From Mucilaginibacter rivuli (GTDB taxonomy: Bacteria > Bacteroidota > Bacteroidia > Sphingobacteriales > Sphingobacteriaceae), in contig NZ_JAHXPQ010000004.1 of the NCBI RefSeq assembly GCF_019391655.1, forward strand, positions 124,001-188,000: a stretch of 64,000 nt of DNA, read 5' to 3'. This document shows positions 33,910 to 43,592 of this stretch, piece after piece. The notes beneath the pieces are model-generated. The model was given only the letters and a program-made list of their open reading frames with translations. It did no database searches and was not told the origin of the DNA. Each line of letters starts with the position of its first letter. Position 1 is the first letter of the stretch. Made by a program: the position numbers and the translations under genes.

Positions 33910-34986
33910 ATGCAACAACCTAAGGTTTTATACCTCACCAATATACCGGTTCCGTACCGGGAAAAGATGCATGAGATACTGGCATCAAAACATGGTATAA
34001 TAACCTACCGTGTGGTGTACTGTGCTAAAACCGAACCCAACAGGCAATGGAAATTGAAAGAGGGTAATTACGATAAGGTTTACATGGAAGAAGAGGCCAC
34101 ATCGCTGATACATAACAACCGCTCAGTTATTAAACACCTGGCAGGGTATAAACCCGATGTGGTAATAAGTACCGGCTTTAACCCCACAATGTTGTATGCT
34201 TTTGTATGGTGTATATTTAAGGGCAAAAAATTTATCCCTTTTAATGATGGTACCTTATTTTCTGAGTCTACATTCTCTGTTATACATAAGTTAGTACGTA
34301 CTATTGTTTTCAGGTTTTCGGCGGCATTTATCACCACAGGGATTGGAGGGGTTGACCTGTACGAAAGTTATGGAATATCCAAAGACAGGATATTCATCAG
34401 CCATTTATGCGTGGAGAACAGCCTGTATAAACTAAGCGATCCGCCTCCTAAACAGTATGACCTGATGTTTTCGGGCCAGTTGATAGACCGTAAAATGCCA
34501 TTTTTTTTTATTGATGTTGCTAAGCAGGTAAAGCAAAAACTCGGCACTTGCAAAGTACTGATTTTGGGCGATGGCCCTTTACGCAATGAAGTGCTGGCCA
34601 AATTGGAAGAAGATAAGATAGATTATGATTACCCCGGATTTGTACAGCCAGATACCATCCCTGTATTTTATAACCGGTCAAAAATTTTCCTTTTCCCAAC
34701 CCAAAGTGATCCGTGGGGTATTGTAGCCAACGAGGCCTGTGCTTCGGGGGTACCGGTAATTACATGCAAAAATTCGGGCGCCGCAGATGACCTCATCATT
34801 AATGGGTACAATGGCTATGTTTTACCATTAGAGACCGAAATTTGGGCAAACGCTGCATTACAGTTGCTAACTGATGAAAAGCTGTTACAGCAATTTTCGG
34901 TTAATGCAGTAATATCCGTGCAGCAATATAATCCCGCAAATGCTGCAAAGGGCATAGAAGATGCGGTGGCTAATAGCCTCATATAA
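33910..34986 (+). CDS. GT4-type glycosyltransferase (GT-B fold)
   Basis: 358 residues. The N-terminal domain begins PKVLYLTNIPVPYREKMHEIL, and a central basic GQLIDRKMP loop marks the donor site. The C-terminal motif (SDPWGIVANEACASGVPVI) has the second Glu of the E-x7-E pair, while the first position is taken by Asp-Pro-Trp-Gly. It ends the tightly packed part of the operon; 219 bases follow before the last transferase gene. Confidence 0.86.
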   Translation: MQQPKVLYLTNIPVPYREKMHEILASKHGIITYRVVYCAKTEPNRQWKLKEGNYDKVYMEEEATSLIHNNRSVIKHLAGYKPDVVISTGFNPTMLYAFVWCIFKGKKFIPFNDGTLFSESTFSVIHKLVRTIVFRFSAAFITTGIGGVDLYESYGISKDRIFISHLCVENSLYKLSDPPPKQYDLMFSGQLIDRKMPFFFIDVAKQVKQKLGTCKVLILGDGPLRNEVLAKLEEDKIDYDYPGFVQPDTIPVFYNRSKIFLFPTQSDPWGIVANEACASGVPVITCKNSGAADDLIINGYNGYVLPLETEIWANAALQLLTDEKLLQQFSVNAVISVQQYNPANAAKGIEDAVANSLI

Positions 34987-35205
34987 TTGAGCGATAATCC
35001 GTTGAGGCAAATACAGTTAAAACAGCATGTTTGTTAGTATGTGACCAATAAACAAGCACATTTACTGCTGTTTTGCGCGGAATAGCATCGATTTTGAAAT
35101 TTTTGAAGTATCTTTAAAAGCAACTCATTAACAGTGGGTTATAATTAATTTATTTAACATCTAAAGTGTGTTAAATAACGTATATCATTACCTATGCAGT
35201 AAAAC

Positions 35206-36402
35206 ATGGCGCTTAAAGTTGGGATCATACATACTTATTACCAGGATAAAGGCGGAGAAGATGCTGTGTTCGAAATGGAATCGGCCCTTATTTCAAAAGA
35301 GTGCGCCGTTCAAAGCCTGATATTCAGAAACGCAGGCGGGGCTATGGGCCTCCTGCAATTCATTATCTCTATCTGGAATCCTTTTTCTGTTCGCAGGGCT
35401 AAAAATTTCATCCGCCAATTTAACCCCGATGTTATCCATATCCATAATTTGCATTATGCGGCCGGCCCTGCGGTGATAAGGGCGGTAAAAAAATTGAACG
35501 TACCTATGGTTTATACCTTGCATAACTATCGTTTGTTATGCCCTTCGGGTACGTTGCTTAACAAAAAGGAGCTTTTTACCAACAGTATACACGCAGGTTT
35601 TCCATGGGCTGCGGTAAGAAATAAGGTATTCCGTAATTCGGCAATACTTACCTTTTGGTTGTCTGTTATCAATTACTTTCATAAAAAGGCAGGCACCTGG
35701 AAAATGATCGATCAGTATACCGTGCACACCTCTTTTGCAAAAGAAACTTATGCCAATTCTTCATTTGGCCTCCCCGCACAACAGTTTACAGTAAAGCCCA
35801 ATTTTGTAAAGCCTGTAAGTACAAGCGGTGCTGCATTTCGTGAAAAGCACTTTCTGTTTATAGGGAGGTTGGCCGAAGAAAAAGGAATACGCTTTTTGCT
35901 GGATACATTTAGCAATTCCGGCCATGTACTTAAAATAGCCGGTGACGGCCCCATGAAAAAGGATGTGCTGGAAGCCTGCAGCCATGCTGCAAACATTCAG
36001 TACATGGGCCCCTTGCAAAAAGAGGCGGTGGAAAAAGAAATGACCACCTGCGCGGCTTTGATATTCCCTTCCATTTGGTATGAGTGCATGCCCATGACCT
36101 TGCTCGAATCGCTCTCTGCGGGTACCCCGGTTATAGCTACCCGGTTAGGGGTAATGACCTCCATTATTACTAACGGATACAATGGCTTACTGGTTGAGCC
36201 TCATAACTCAACCGACCTTAAAGAGAAACTGGATGCCTGGACCGCCTTACCCGAAGCGGAAAAAGCACGCTTTTATGATAACTGCAAAAGCTCTTATGCC
36301 GATAATTATACTCCTGAAAAAAACCGGGAGATGTTACTGAATATTTACAGTTCGGTAGTTAAAAGCAAACCGGCTGAAGTATTGGCGGAAGCATTATTGT
36401 AA
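35206..36402 (+). CDS. GT4-type glycosyltransferase (GT-B fold), last gene of the polysaccharide locus
   Basis: 398 residues. KVGIIHTYYQDKGGEDAVFE contains the GGED nucleotide-sugar loop; PDVIHIHNLHY and VYTLHNYRLLCP are typical GT4 strands. The catalytic E-x7-E is in YECMPMTLLESLSAGTPVI. The 219-base gap before it suggests its own promoter, although no clear TAnnTTTG box is visible. Its role is presumably in the same polymer. Confidence 0.87.
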   Translation: MALKVGIIHTYYQDKGGEDAVFEMESALISKECAVQSLIFRNAGGAMGLLQFIISIWNPFSVRRAKNFIRQFNPDVIHIHNLHYAAGPAVIRAVKKLNVPMVYTLHNYRLLCPSGTLLNKKELFTNSIHAGFPWAAVRNKVFRNSAILTFWLSVINYFHKKAGTWKMIDQYTVHTSFAKETYANSSFGLPAQQFTVKPNFVKPVSTSGAAFREKHFLFIGRLAEEKGIRFLLDTFSNSGHVLKIAGDGPMKKDVLEACSHAANIQYMGPLQKEAVEKEMTTCAALIFPSIWYECMPMTLLESLSAGTPVIATRLGVMTSIITNGYNGLLVEPHNSTDLKEKLDAWTALPEAEKARFYDNCKSSYADNYTPEKNREMLLNIYSSVVKSKPAEVLAEALL

Positions 36403-36510
36403 ATCTCCCCTCCCTATTCCTTTATTTACGCTACTTTGATAAGTTTGTACTTGCGTTGGGTTTTAAACAGGGTGTTAACAAGTCCTTAATTTTGGCGCAG
36501 GGGTCTTTCC

Positions 36511-36518
36511 TATATTTG
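36511..36518 (+). promoter_or_regulatory. Candidate -7 box (TATATTTG) for the PorP/SprF gene
   Basis: TATATTTG fits the Bacteroidota -7 consensus and lies 33 bases before the start codon at 36551. A TTTTGG is found about 16 bases upstream as a possible -33 element. Confidence 0.45.
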
Positions 36519-36550
36519 AAAACCCCTTATTACTGTCTGAGCACATTGCA

Positions 36551-37555
36551 ATGAAGAAATTTATATCATTCATTTTAATTATAACTGCCTTTGGTGCAAG
36601 CGCTCAACAACTCCCGCAATACACGCAATACACCTTTAACCAATTACTAATTAACCCCGCGGTTACCGGCGTTGAAAGCTATTGGGATTTTAAAGCCGGC
36701 TACCGCAGCCAGTGGACAGGCCTGCAAGGCGCGCCAACAACTGCCTATCTAACCATGAGCATCCCGCTTAATAAAAACTTTTCACTGTATGATTACTCCC
36801 AGATCCTAAGCAATGCCGATAACCCCATGGGCAACAGCAATGGCTATTCGGCACCGGCAAGCCACAGCGGCATTGGCCTTAACCTGGTAAGCGATAAAGC
36901 CGGTGCGTTTAAACAAACCCACCTCGATATTGATTATGCCTATCATATCCGCATGAGCGAATCATTTAACCTTGCCCTGGGTGCTTCTTTTGGTATCAAC
37001 AACATCAGCCTTAACACTGCCGAACTGAACTTTTCTAATCCGCTCGATCCGGCCATAACACAGGGTGCGGGCAGCCAGCTAAAACCCGAAGCAGGCTTGG
37101 GTTTATATGCTTACGGGCAATCATTTTTTATAGGCGCATCGGCACAACAACTTATACCGCAAACTATAAGCTTTAGCTCCAACACGTCCTACTCATCGCA
37201 AAGTAAAACGTATGCACAATATTTTTTATCGGCAGGGCTTAAGCTTTACCCCAGTGATGATGTTACCCTACTGCCCTCGCTGGTTTTTAAACCCAATGAT
37301 ATTGGCCCGCTAAATTTTGACGCGAACATAAAAGTAGCTTTCCGTGATAATTTTTGGATAGGTGGCGCTTACCGTAAAAACGATGCCGTTTCGGGTAGTT
37401 TTGGCTTTAACCTGGGCGCTTTTTTAACCGTAGGTTATGCATATGATTATACTACATCAAACCTTAACAATGTGAGTAACGGCAGCCACGAGTTGATGAT
37501 AGGTATACTCTTAAATAATAATTATAACGTAACCAGCGCCCGCCATACCTGGTAA
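36551..37555 (+). CDS. PorP/SprF-family type IX secretion-associated membrane protein
   Basis: 334 residues with signal peptide (ending GASAQ). The family start QLPQYTQYTFNQLLINPAVTGVE, followed by YRSQWTGLQGAPTT, is diagnostic of PorP/SprF. The rest is beta-barrel-like, ending with the MIGILLNNNY strand. Family members are outer-membrane proteins often paired with a large T9SS-secreted adhesin; no such partner is adjacent here. Next to the polysaccharide locus but probably a separate unit. Confidence 0.93.
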   Translation: MKKFISFILIITAFGASAQQLPQYTQYTFNQLLINPAVTGVESYWDFKAGYRSQWTGLQGAPTTAYLTMSIPLNKNFSLYDYSQILSNADNPMGNSNGYSAPASHSGIGLNLVSDKAGAFKQTHLDIDYAYHIRMSESFNLALGASFGINNISLNTAELNFSNPLDPAITQGAGSQLKPEAGLGLYAYGQSFFIGASAQQLIPQTISFSSNTSYSSQSKTYAQYFLSAGLKLYPSDDVTLLPSLVFKPNDIGPLNFDANIKVAFRDNFWIGGAYRKNDAVSGSFGFNLGAFLTVGYAYDYTTSNLNNVSNGSHELMIGILLNNNYNVTSARHTW

Positions 37556-37576
37556 TTGCTTAATTGTAAGTAACAG

Positions 37577-38311
37577 TTACGCATACAATTTCTGGCAAAC
37601 ATCACAATAAAAAGTACGGCGTTTACTTTTGCCAAGCACCTCCTCATGTAAAGCCACATGGTCGCGCGGGCAGGTTTTTTTATCGTAAGCCTCCCAATGC
37701 CTTTTTAATATGCCTGCTTTTTTCCACTTCAAAAAATCAAAACTGTAATGTACCGCTTCGGCTATCAATTGCTTTAGTTTTGCGGGCGGCATATCACCTA
37801 CCTTGCTTTCAGGGTGTACCCTTGCCCTAAACAGTGCCTCGTTTTTAATAATATTACCAACGCCTGCAAATATATGCTGGTCCATAAGGGCATCGCATGC
37901 AAGCATTTCGGGTTTGGCGCGTAGTTTTTTTATCGCCTTAGCCGTACTCCAATGCGGGTTCATTACATCGGCCTGCCAATCATACAGTTCATCAAGTGGC
38001 CGCTCAAGCAACTCAACTACACAGGCATAAAAGTTGATCTCGCCATCGTCAAAATACAATCCCAGTTTTGCCGGCTTATCGCGATGCTCGTTTACCCGGT
38101 ACATTCCAAACATCATCAGGTGTATCCTGATCGTAAATTCAGGAAAACAGATCAGCAGGTTTTTGCCCCAGGTTTTAAAAGCAGTTATTTTTTGCCCTTC
38201 CAAACATTTCGCATCAATACCTTTGGCAATTGCCGATGCCTTCATTACGGTATCGCCTGTAAAGGGATCAAGTAATTCTCTTAATATCCTGATGGACGGT
38301 CCTTCGGGCAT
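37577..38311 (-). CDS. Formamidopyrimidine/endonuclease VIII-family DNA glycosylase (Fpg/Nei)
   Basis: 244 residues. The start is fixed at 38311 because the family requires Pro2-Glu3 after Met removal (MPEGPS); a longer ORF begins 11 codons upstream. The catalytic N-terminus is present; the helix-two-turn-helix is near IFAGVGNIIKNEALF (about residue 150), and a zinc-finger end reads TCPRDH ... FYCDVCQ. It removes oxidised bases in base-excision repair. It converges on porP with only 21 bases between stops. Confidence 0.92.
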   Translation of the reverse strand: MPEGPSIRILRELLDPFTGDTVMKASAIAKGIDAKCLEGQKITAFKTWGKNLLICFPEFTIRIHLMMFGMYRVNEHRDKPAKLGLYFDDGEINFYACVVELLERPLDELYDWQADVMNPHWSTAKAIKKLRAKPEMLACDALMDQHIFAGVGNIIKNEALFRARVHPESKVGDMPPAKLKQLIAEAVHYSFDFLKWKKAGILKRHWEAYDKKTCPRDHVALHEEVLGKSKRRTFYCDVCQKLYA

Positions 38312-38396
38312 AATTTTTGTTTCGAAAAAAAATACAAAAACCAAGCCATTTGCTTATCTACTACGTATAATAGTTAATATAATTGCAAAACAAAAT

Positions 38397-38852
38397 ATGG
38401 ATACCTTAACTACCCGAAATATAATTACCGACCTGATAGCCGCTGTTGAAAACCTGATACCGGTTTACATGCAAAACACTGAAGACCAGGAGCGATCAAA
38501 AGGAAATGTGGCTTTTTGTATTATTGATGAAGATGGCAATGTATCCGGAAAGTTTATGGGCCCCGATAAAATACGTACCCGCGAATTATACCGCATAGCA
38601 TGGACCAAAGCCAGCCAGGTACATATAACAGGTGTTAACACCGGCAATTTTGAAAAAATGTATTTTAACGACCTCGGCAATGTAAACAGCTTTGGCATTA
38701 AAGCGCCTGACCTTATTGGTTGGGAGGGCGGACAAGCCCTACACCTAAAAAACGGAAAAAAATTGTTTGTAGGTTTCAGCGGATTCCGCAGTGCTACCGA
38801 TCTTGAAATTATGCAGAAAGCGCTGGCTTATATTGAAGCCCGTTATCAATAG
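38397..38852 (+). CDS. GlcG/HbpS-like protein
   Basis: 151 residues from the ATG at 38397; the frame is open upstream but that part overlaps the divergent glycosylase gene. GNVAFCIIDEDGNVSGKFMG, an IAWTKASQV helix and GGQALHLKNGKKLFVGFSGF match the GlcG/HbpS fold (strand with D-x-x-G, KA helix, then GG and a VGxSG-like turn). Family members bind small ligands such as haem; the ligand here is unknown. It is transcribed divergently from nei. Confidence 0.55.
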   Translation: MDTLTTRNIITDLIAAVENLIPVYMQNTEDQERSKGNVAFCIIDEDGNVSGKFMGPDKIRTRELYRIAWTKASQVHITGVNTGNFEKMYFNDLGNVNSFGIKAPDLIGWEGGQALHLKNGKKLFVGFSGFRSATDLEIMQKALAYIEARYQ

Positions 38853-38863
38853 CCCAAATTGCT

Positions 38864-39058
38864 TCAGGTTTGTGGCCGTAAAAAAACCACCATCGAAAAA
38901 ATAAGTGCCGAACCAATACTTGGGATAAAACTTCCCTGCAAACCATCCCATACGGTATTATGATACAAGGCCATACTTATTACAGTCAATGCAGCTATCA
39001 TAGCTCCAAAACTCAATAAAAAAAACCTCAACCATAGTTTAGCCCGTCTGCCGTACAT
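38864..39058 (-). CDS. Small predicted membrane protein
   Basis: 64 residues with a basic N-terminus (MYGRRAKLWLR) and two hydrophobic helices (FFLLSFGAMIAALTVISMAL and PSIGSALIFSMVVFL). No family recognised. It fits between two genes without overlap and has a good membrane-protein composition, but no other evidence. Confidence 0.5.
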   Translation of the reverse strand: MYGRRAKLWLRFFLLSFGAMIAALTVISMALYHNTVWDGLQGSFIPSIGSALIFSMVVFLRPQT

Positions 39059-39157
39059 TATATCAGGGGTATATCCACATTTACGTATTATAGCTGCATT
39101 TAGGTTGCTACAGCTAAAAAGAATTTATAAATGTAATGTTAATTTAGTTTAAAATAA

Positions 39158-39200
39158 AAAACCTGCACCCATCCTTAAAAAAGAACACAGTGCAGGTAAT
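39158..39200 (-). terminator. Terminator of the BstA/amidase unit
   Basis: Read on the minus strand, ACCTGCAC (39190-39197) and GTGCAGGT (39161-39168) form an 8-bp stem with a 21-base loop, followed by a T-rich run. It lies just behind the stop at 39220. Confidence 0.6.
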
Positions 39201-39219
39201 ATTTCGCTCCCTGTAATAC

Positions 39220-39747
39220 TTAAAACTTAACCCCTGTAATATGGGCCAAATGGTGGTTGCCGTGCCATGCATACATACCAAGGTTTCGGCGCAATGGCGT
39301 TGTTGCACCGCTTTCGGGATGTACAAACGTGCGATCCCATTGCTCTTCGTTCAGGCTCTCTAATAACGCTACCCATTTGTTGTGTAAAGCGTCTATCAAT
39401 TGTAAAGATGGTTCAATGGGTAGTTTTGAATCGGCCAGTAAGGCCCAGTCGGCTTCTTCGTAAGGTTTAATGGTAGGGTTGTCTTCCGTCAGCGCAAGCT
39501 TAAAACGCACCAGCGCGTTAATATGGCTGTCGGAAACATGGTGAACAACCTGCCTTATAGTCCATCCACCGGGGCGGTAGGGTGTATCCAGTTGTGCTTC
39601 GCTAAGCGACATGGTAGCTACCCGTAGTTTTGCAGGCAGCTCCTTTATATCAGCAATCCATTGCTGCATTTGCTGTTCTGTATAAGATGATGGCGGCGTA
39701 AATTTACCTATCGGGAAACGTAGGGCATCTAATTCTGCTGTGCTCAT
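39220..39747 (-). CDS. YfiT/BstA-like DinB-fold metal-dependent transferase
   Basis: 175 residues. PIGKFTPP at the N-terminus, GGWTIRQVVHHVSDSHINA in the middle and YAWHGNHHLAHI at the end give the three-histidine metal site of the YfiT subgroup of DinB proteins. Characterised relatives are bacillithiol transferases or hydrolases. Located four bases behind the amidase gene in the same direction. Confidence 0.85.
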   Translation of the reverse strand: MSTAELDALRFPIGKFTPPSSYTEQQMQQWIADIKELPAKLRVATMSLSEAQLDTPYRPGGWTIRQVVHHVSDSHINALVRFKLALTEDNPTIKPYEEADWALLADSKLPIEPSLQLIDALHNKWVALLESLNEEQWDRTFVHPESGATTPLRRNLGMYAWHGNHHLAHITGVKF

Positions 39748-39751
39748 ATAA

Positions 39752-41431
39752 TTAAAAGTTTAAGGTTGGATGTTTTTTATTAAAGTCTGTAGCGTCCTGG
39801 TAAATTTTGGCTGCCATCAGCGTTTTGCCCTCACCAAAAAGCTGGCCCATAAAAGTAATACTTGCCGGCAAGCCTCTTACGTTCAATCCGTTTGGCAATA
39901 CCACGCAAGGGTTTCCTGTTAAATTAGTAAGTTGCAAATTCTGGCTGAATGAAGGTGCTACATACAAGTCGAGCCCCTTTAACTGCTCATACCATTGCTG
40001 TATCAGTATGGTACGTGCCCGGTTTGCCTGTATGTACTCTACCGCAGGTATAAATTGGCCGTACCTAAAATTGTTTGGCCAGCTGCCCTTACGTTGCTGT
40101 GCCAGCATATCGTCTTTATGGTTCAATACCAACTCCTGGAAAGCCGCCGCTGCCTCAGCATTCAATACAAATGTTAACGGCCCTGCCGACATTTTTGGCA
40201 GCTCAACTGGTACAAGTTCGGCGCCAAGCTCTTTCAGTTTCACTAAGGTAAGTGAATCGTTCACATGGTTTTGCGTGCGGCGCGAGTCGAAAGCTGCTTT
40301 CAGGTAACCAATTTTCCAGCCTTTCAAGTCTTTTACCGTACCATCATATTTAAATGGGGCGGCAATGGTGCTCGGGTCGTTCGGGTCGGTGCCTTGTATC
40401 GTGTTAAACACAATGGCATCATCCTCAACACTCCTGCATATCGGGCCAAGCTTATCCATACTCCAGCTTAAAGCCATCGCACCATATTTGCTTACCCTGC
40501 CAAATGACGGGCGTAAACCCGTATCCCCACACTCGGTTGATGGCGATACAATAGAGCCCAACGTTTCCGACCCAATAGCGAAAGGTACGCAACCTGCAGC
40601 AACAGCCGAAGCCGGCCCGGCAGAAGAACCGCTCGAGCCACGGGTAATATCCCAGGGGTTGCGGGTTTTGCCGCCGAACCAGGTATCGCCCTGGGCAAGT
40701 TCGCCTAAAGTTAGCTTGGCTATAAGCACCGCACCCGCGTCTTCCAGTTTCTTCACTACAGTGGCATCAATGCCAAAAGCCTGCTCTTTATATGGTGTAG
40801 CGCCAAAAGTAGTTTTCGAATCAGCCGATGAAAGCAGATCTTTCACCCCGAAAGGTATACCATGTAATACGCCTTTGTATTTGCCTGCCGCAATCTCCGC
40901 ATCGGCTTGGGCGGCTTGTTTTAAAGCATGCTCTTCAGTGAAGTTCACCACGAATAATAGCTTGCTGTTGTACTTCTTCAGCCTGTCCAAAAAGAAAGTG
41001 GTCAACTCAACTGATGTGATCTGCTTCGTGCGGATCAATTCGGCTAATTGCCTTACGGTATAAAAAGCAAGTTCATTCTTATCGGCTGGCATCTTCACCG
41101 CTTCAATTTTAGATAGCTTAAACCCGCTCACCTTATCGGGATTGGTAAAGCCAACCGGCACGGGGTTAAAATTCAAAGCCGGTACGGTGCTGTTCGGCAG
41201 GTTAAGCTTGCGCAACTCCTGGTAAGTTTTTGCCATGCCGTTCAACGCGGTCAGCATCGAATCCTGCTGCGAAGGGCTAAACTCCATGCCTATCACTTTC
41301 TGCGCTTCTCTCACTACGTCTGTCGTGATCAGGTTTGTATCAACCTGGTGCCAAACAAAGGCGCCAAATACAAAGCTCAGGCTGCAGGTGGCAGCAAGGC
41401 CCAGTCGTTTTTTAGTAAAGATTTTATTCAT
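39752..41431 (-). CDS. Amidase-signature family hydrolase, secreted or membrane-anchored
   Basis: 559 residues. An N-terminal hydrophobic segment (LGLAATCSLSFVFGAFVW) suggests export. The amidase signature has the Ser-cisSer-Lys triad: Lys in IPFGVKDLL (about residue 195), and the Gly/Ser-rich GSSGSSAGPASAVAAG (about 268-283) containing both serines. PFAIGSETLGSIVSPS follows. Substrate cannot be told; it is not GatA in an aminoacyl-tRNA pathway, because of the signal segment and absence of gatB/C. Confidence 0.88.
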   Translation of the reverse strand: MNKIFTKKRLGLAATCSLSFVFGAFVWHQVDTNLITTDVVREAQKVIGMEFSPSQQDSMLTALNGMAKTYQELRKLNLPNSTVPALNFNPVPVGFTNPDKVSGFKLSKIEAVKMPADKNELAFYTVRQLAELIRTKQITSVELTTFFLDRLKKYNSKLLFVVNFTEEHALKQAAQADAEIAAGKYKGVLHGIPFGVKDLLSSADSKTTFGATPYKEQAFGIDATVVKKLEDAGAVLIAKLTLGELAQGDTWFGGKTRNPWDITRGSSGSSAGPASAVAAGCVPFAIGSETLGSIVSPSTECGDTGLRPSFGRVSKYGAMALSWSMDKLGPICRSVEDDAIVFNTIQGTDPNDPSTIAAPFKYDGTVKDLKGWKIGYLKAAFDSRRTQNHVNDSLTLVKLKELGAELVPVELPKMSAGPLTFVLNAEAAAAFQELVLNHKDDMLAQQRKGSWPNNFRYGQFIPAVEYIQANRARTILIQQWYEQLKGLDLYVAPSFSQNLQLTNLTGNPCVVLPNGLNVRGLPASITFMGQLFGEGKTLMAAKIYQDATDFNKKHPTLNF

Positions 41432-41555
41432 GACGTGACAATTATTTTTGAGGTATTTCAGTTATGTATGTAATATAATGAGTTTTTTTATGTTTCTGTA
41501 GCTGATGTGTCAAATACATCAAACCTTTGCCCTAATTTAGCGTATTGTTGCATAT

Positions 41556-43400
41556 ATGTTTACATCCCGAATGATAAAGAAAGTACTGTTCGCGTTTTTT
41601 ATTACAATCCCACTACTATCTGTTGCACAAACAGTTAAAACCGATGTTATTGTTATTGGCGGTGGTGCCGCCGGAACCGCGGCAGGTATACAGGCCGCAC
41701 GCAGCGGTGTTAAAACTATACTGGTTGAACCCGGCCCATGGCTGGGTGGCAGCATGACTGCCGGTGGTAATTGTATAGTAGAGGCCAACCGTAATTTACC
41801 ATCGGGGATATATGGCGAGTTCCGTAAACATGTACGCGATTTTTATAAAAACGAACCTGGGTATGATACCACAGTTAATGCCCAATTACGCTTTGAGCCT
41901 TATACCGGCGCTGCCATTTTAAAAGCCATAACCGATACCGTAAAACGCCTCACGGTAAAACTGAATACACCATGGACCAGCATTAAAAAAGATGGTGATG
42001 GCTGGATAGTAACCATCCGCGAGAAGAATGAGAATGTACTCATCCGCGCCCAGGTAGTAATTGATGGCACCGAAACCGGCGATGTGGCCACCAAAGCAGG
42101 CGCGCAATTTGATATAGGTTTTGACAGTAATAAAAATACCGGCGAAAAAATTGCGCCCGATAATGCCATCAACCAAATACAACAGGTTACCTGGATAGCC
42201 GTGGTGAAAGATTATGGCCGCGCCGCCGACCGCACCATTGCCAAACCAGAAGGCTATGACCCTAAGCTATACGCCGGGCTAAAAGGCAAAGACATTAAAA
42301 AAATGCTGGCGGATGTAAAACTGCCCAGCGATAAGTACATGATAAAATGGGCCGAATGCTCAACACCAACCACCAGCGAAGACCTTGAACCCGAAAACCG
42401 CGACGAGTTTTATAAAAAAGGCCGCCTGCATACTTTAGGTTTAGTTTATTATTTGCAAACCGAGCTTGGTTTTAAAAACCTTGCGCCCGATTTCCAGGAG
42501 TTTAATACAGACGATTATTTGCCGATGATACCCTATATCCGTGAGGATAAACGGGCGCAAGGGCAGATCAGGATGGTAGTCGATGATATTTTTATCCCGT
42601 ATGACCGTGCTTCGAAATTGTACCGCACCTCCATTGCTGTTGGCGATGCAATGCCGGGGCAGCATTATGAGGCAGGAAGCAAGGCAGTTAACATCAATTA
42701 CCCCCCGTTCCCGGGATATAGCATTCCGTTGGGCAGCGTTATTCTACGGGATATTGACAATTTGTTAGTGACCGAAAAAGCGGTATCAACTACGCACCTG
42801 GTAAATGCGAGTACCTTTTATCCGTCAGTACAAATGACATTGGGCCAAGGTGTTGGCACCATAGCCGCATATTGCGCCTTTTTTAAAACCACCACCAAAA
42901 AGCTGAACGTACGTAAGATACAAACTGAACTTTTAGATTATAAAGGCTATTTAATGCCCTTTGTTGACGAGAACTGGACAGACCCATACTTCCGTGCCAT
43001 ACAACAAGTGGGTGCAACAGGGATGCTGAGAGGCATTCAGAAATCAACAGGCAAATCATCTGCCGCGGTTTACTTTATGCCCGATTCTGTGGTAATGACG
43101 AGCGAGATCAAGCCGGTAATGCTGGAGATCTATTCCCGCTCATTCATCTGGTTCAATAAAAACAAACCGGGGGATGTATTTACCATCGGCAACCTATTGT
43201 CATTCATTAGCGAAATGACCCTGGCCGACCCGCATACCCTGCAGCTTAACCTGCAAAAACTCTGGAAAAGTAAATACAAGTTCACTAACGATTTTGATAT
43301 GGGCAAACCTGTTACCCGCCGTGAATTTGCCATACTGGCCAATCAATATTTTAACCCCTTTGGCAGGGATGTGGATATTACCGGGAAGCTGATCAATTAA
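41556..43400 (+). CDS. Exported FAD-dependent oxidoreductase (FAD_oxidored family)
   Basis: 614 residues; a signal peptide precedes the mature part at about residue 25 (ending LLSVAQ). The ATG at 41571 is an alternative start. The FAD-binding Rossmann motif DVIVIGGGAAGTAAGIQAARSG comes directly after, then GGSMTAGGNCIVEANRNLPSG, the family flavin loop. The C-terminal third has ASTFYPSVQMTLGQGVGTIAAY, common in this family, and a small helical domain. Related proteins occur with polysaccharide lyases, but the substrate is unknown. Diverges from the amidase gene over a 124-base gap. Confidence 0.85.
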   Translation: MFTSRMIKKVLFAFFITIPLLSVAQTVKTDVIVIGGGAAGTAAGIQAARSGVKTILVEPGPWLGGSMTAGGNCIVEANRNLPSGIYGEFRKHVRDFYKNEPGYDTTVNAQLRFEPYTGAAILKAITDTVKRLTVKLNTPWTSIKKDGDGWIVTIREKNENVLIRAQVVIDGTETGDVATKAGAQFDIGFDSNKNTGEKIAPDNAINQIQQVTWIAVVKDYGRAADRTIAKPEGYDPKLYAGLKGKDIKKMLADVKLPSDKYMIKWAECSTPTTSEDLEPENRDEFYKKGRLHTLGLVYYLQTELGFKNLAPDFQEFNTDDYLPMIPYIREDKRAQGQIRMVVDDIFIPYDRASKLYRTSIAVGDAMPGQHYEAGSKAVNINYPPFPGYSIPLGSVILRDIDNLLVTEKAVSTTHLVNASTFYPSVQMTLGQGVGTIAAYCAFFKTTTKKLNVRKIQTELLDYKGYLMPFVDENWTDPYFRAIQQVGATGMLRGIQKSTGKSSAAVYFMPDSVVMTSEIKPVMLEIYSRSFIWFNKNKPGDVFTIGNLLSFISEMTLADPHTLQLNLQKLWKSKYKFTNDFDMGKPVTRREFAILANQYFNPFGRDVDITGKLIN

Positions 43401-43424
43401 AATTTAACACACATTATCCCTTTA

Positions 43425-43522
43425 CGTCATTGCGAGGAACGAAGCAATCTTCGATAGGCAGGTAAGCAATATGCATTGGCGTTAATGAATAGTTTAGGAT
43501 TGCTTCGTGCCTCGCAATGACG
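43425..43522. repeat. Long-arm palindromic intergenic repeat (CGTCATTGCGAGG family)
   Basis: The left arm CGTCATTGCGAGG...CGAAGCAATC and the right arm GATTGCTTCG...CCTCGCAATGACG are complementary over about 25 bases with a roughly 50-base centre. Such repeats are dispersed in Bacteroidota genomes. Located between two convergent genes. Confidence 0.8.
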
Positions 43523-43538
43523 GTTTTTTATAACAAAA

Positions 43539-43571
43539 AAAGAGCGATGAGGTTACCTCCCATCGCTCTTT
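43539..43571. terminator. Bidirectional intrinsic terminator between convergent genes
   Basis: Stem AAAGAGCGATG (43539-43549) with CATCGCTCTTT (43561-43571), A tract before and T-rich sequence after, so it can work for both strands (FAD oxidoreductase and YfhO genes). Confidence 0.8.
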
Positions 43572-43592
43572 CTATATTCCAACTTTATACTT

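Noticed and set aside
40365..41063. 232-residue ORF opposite the amidase gene
   Set aside because: Antisense shadow of a strongly supported coding frame; low-complexity Ser/Pro composition and no family features.
39752..41431. GatA of the tRNA amidotransferase
   Set aside because: N-terminal signal/anchor segment and lack of gatB/gatC neighbours; generic amidase is better supported.
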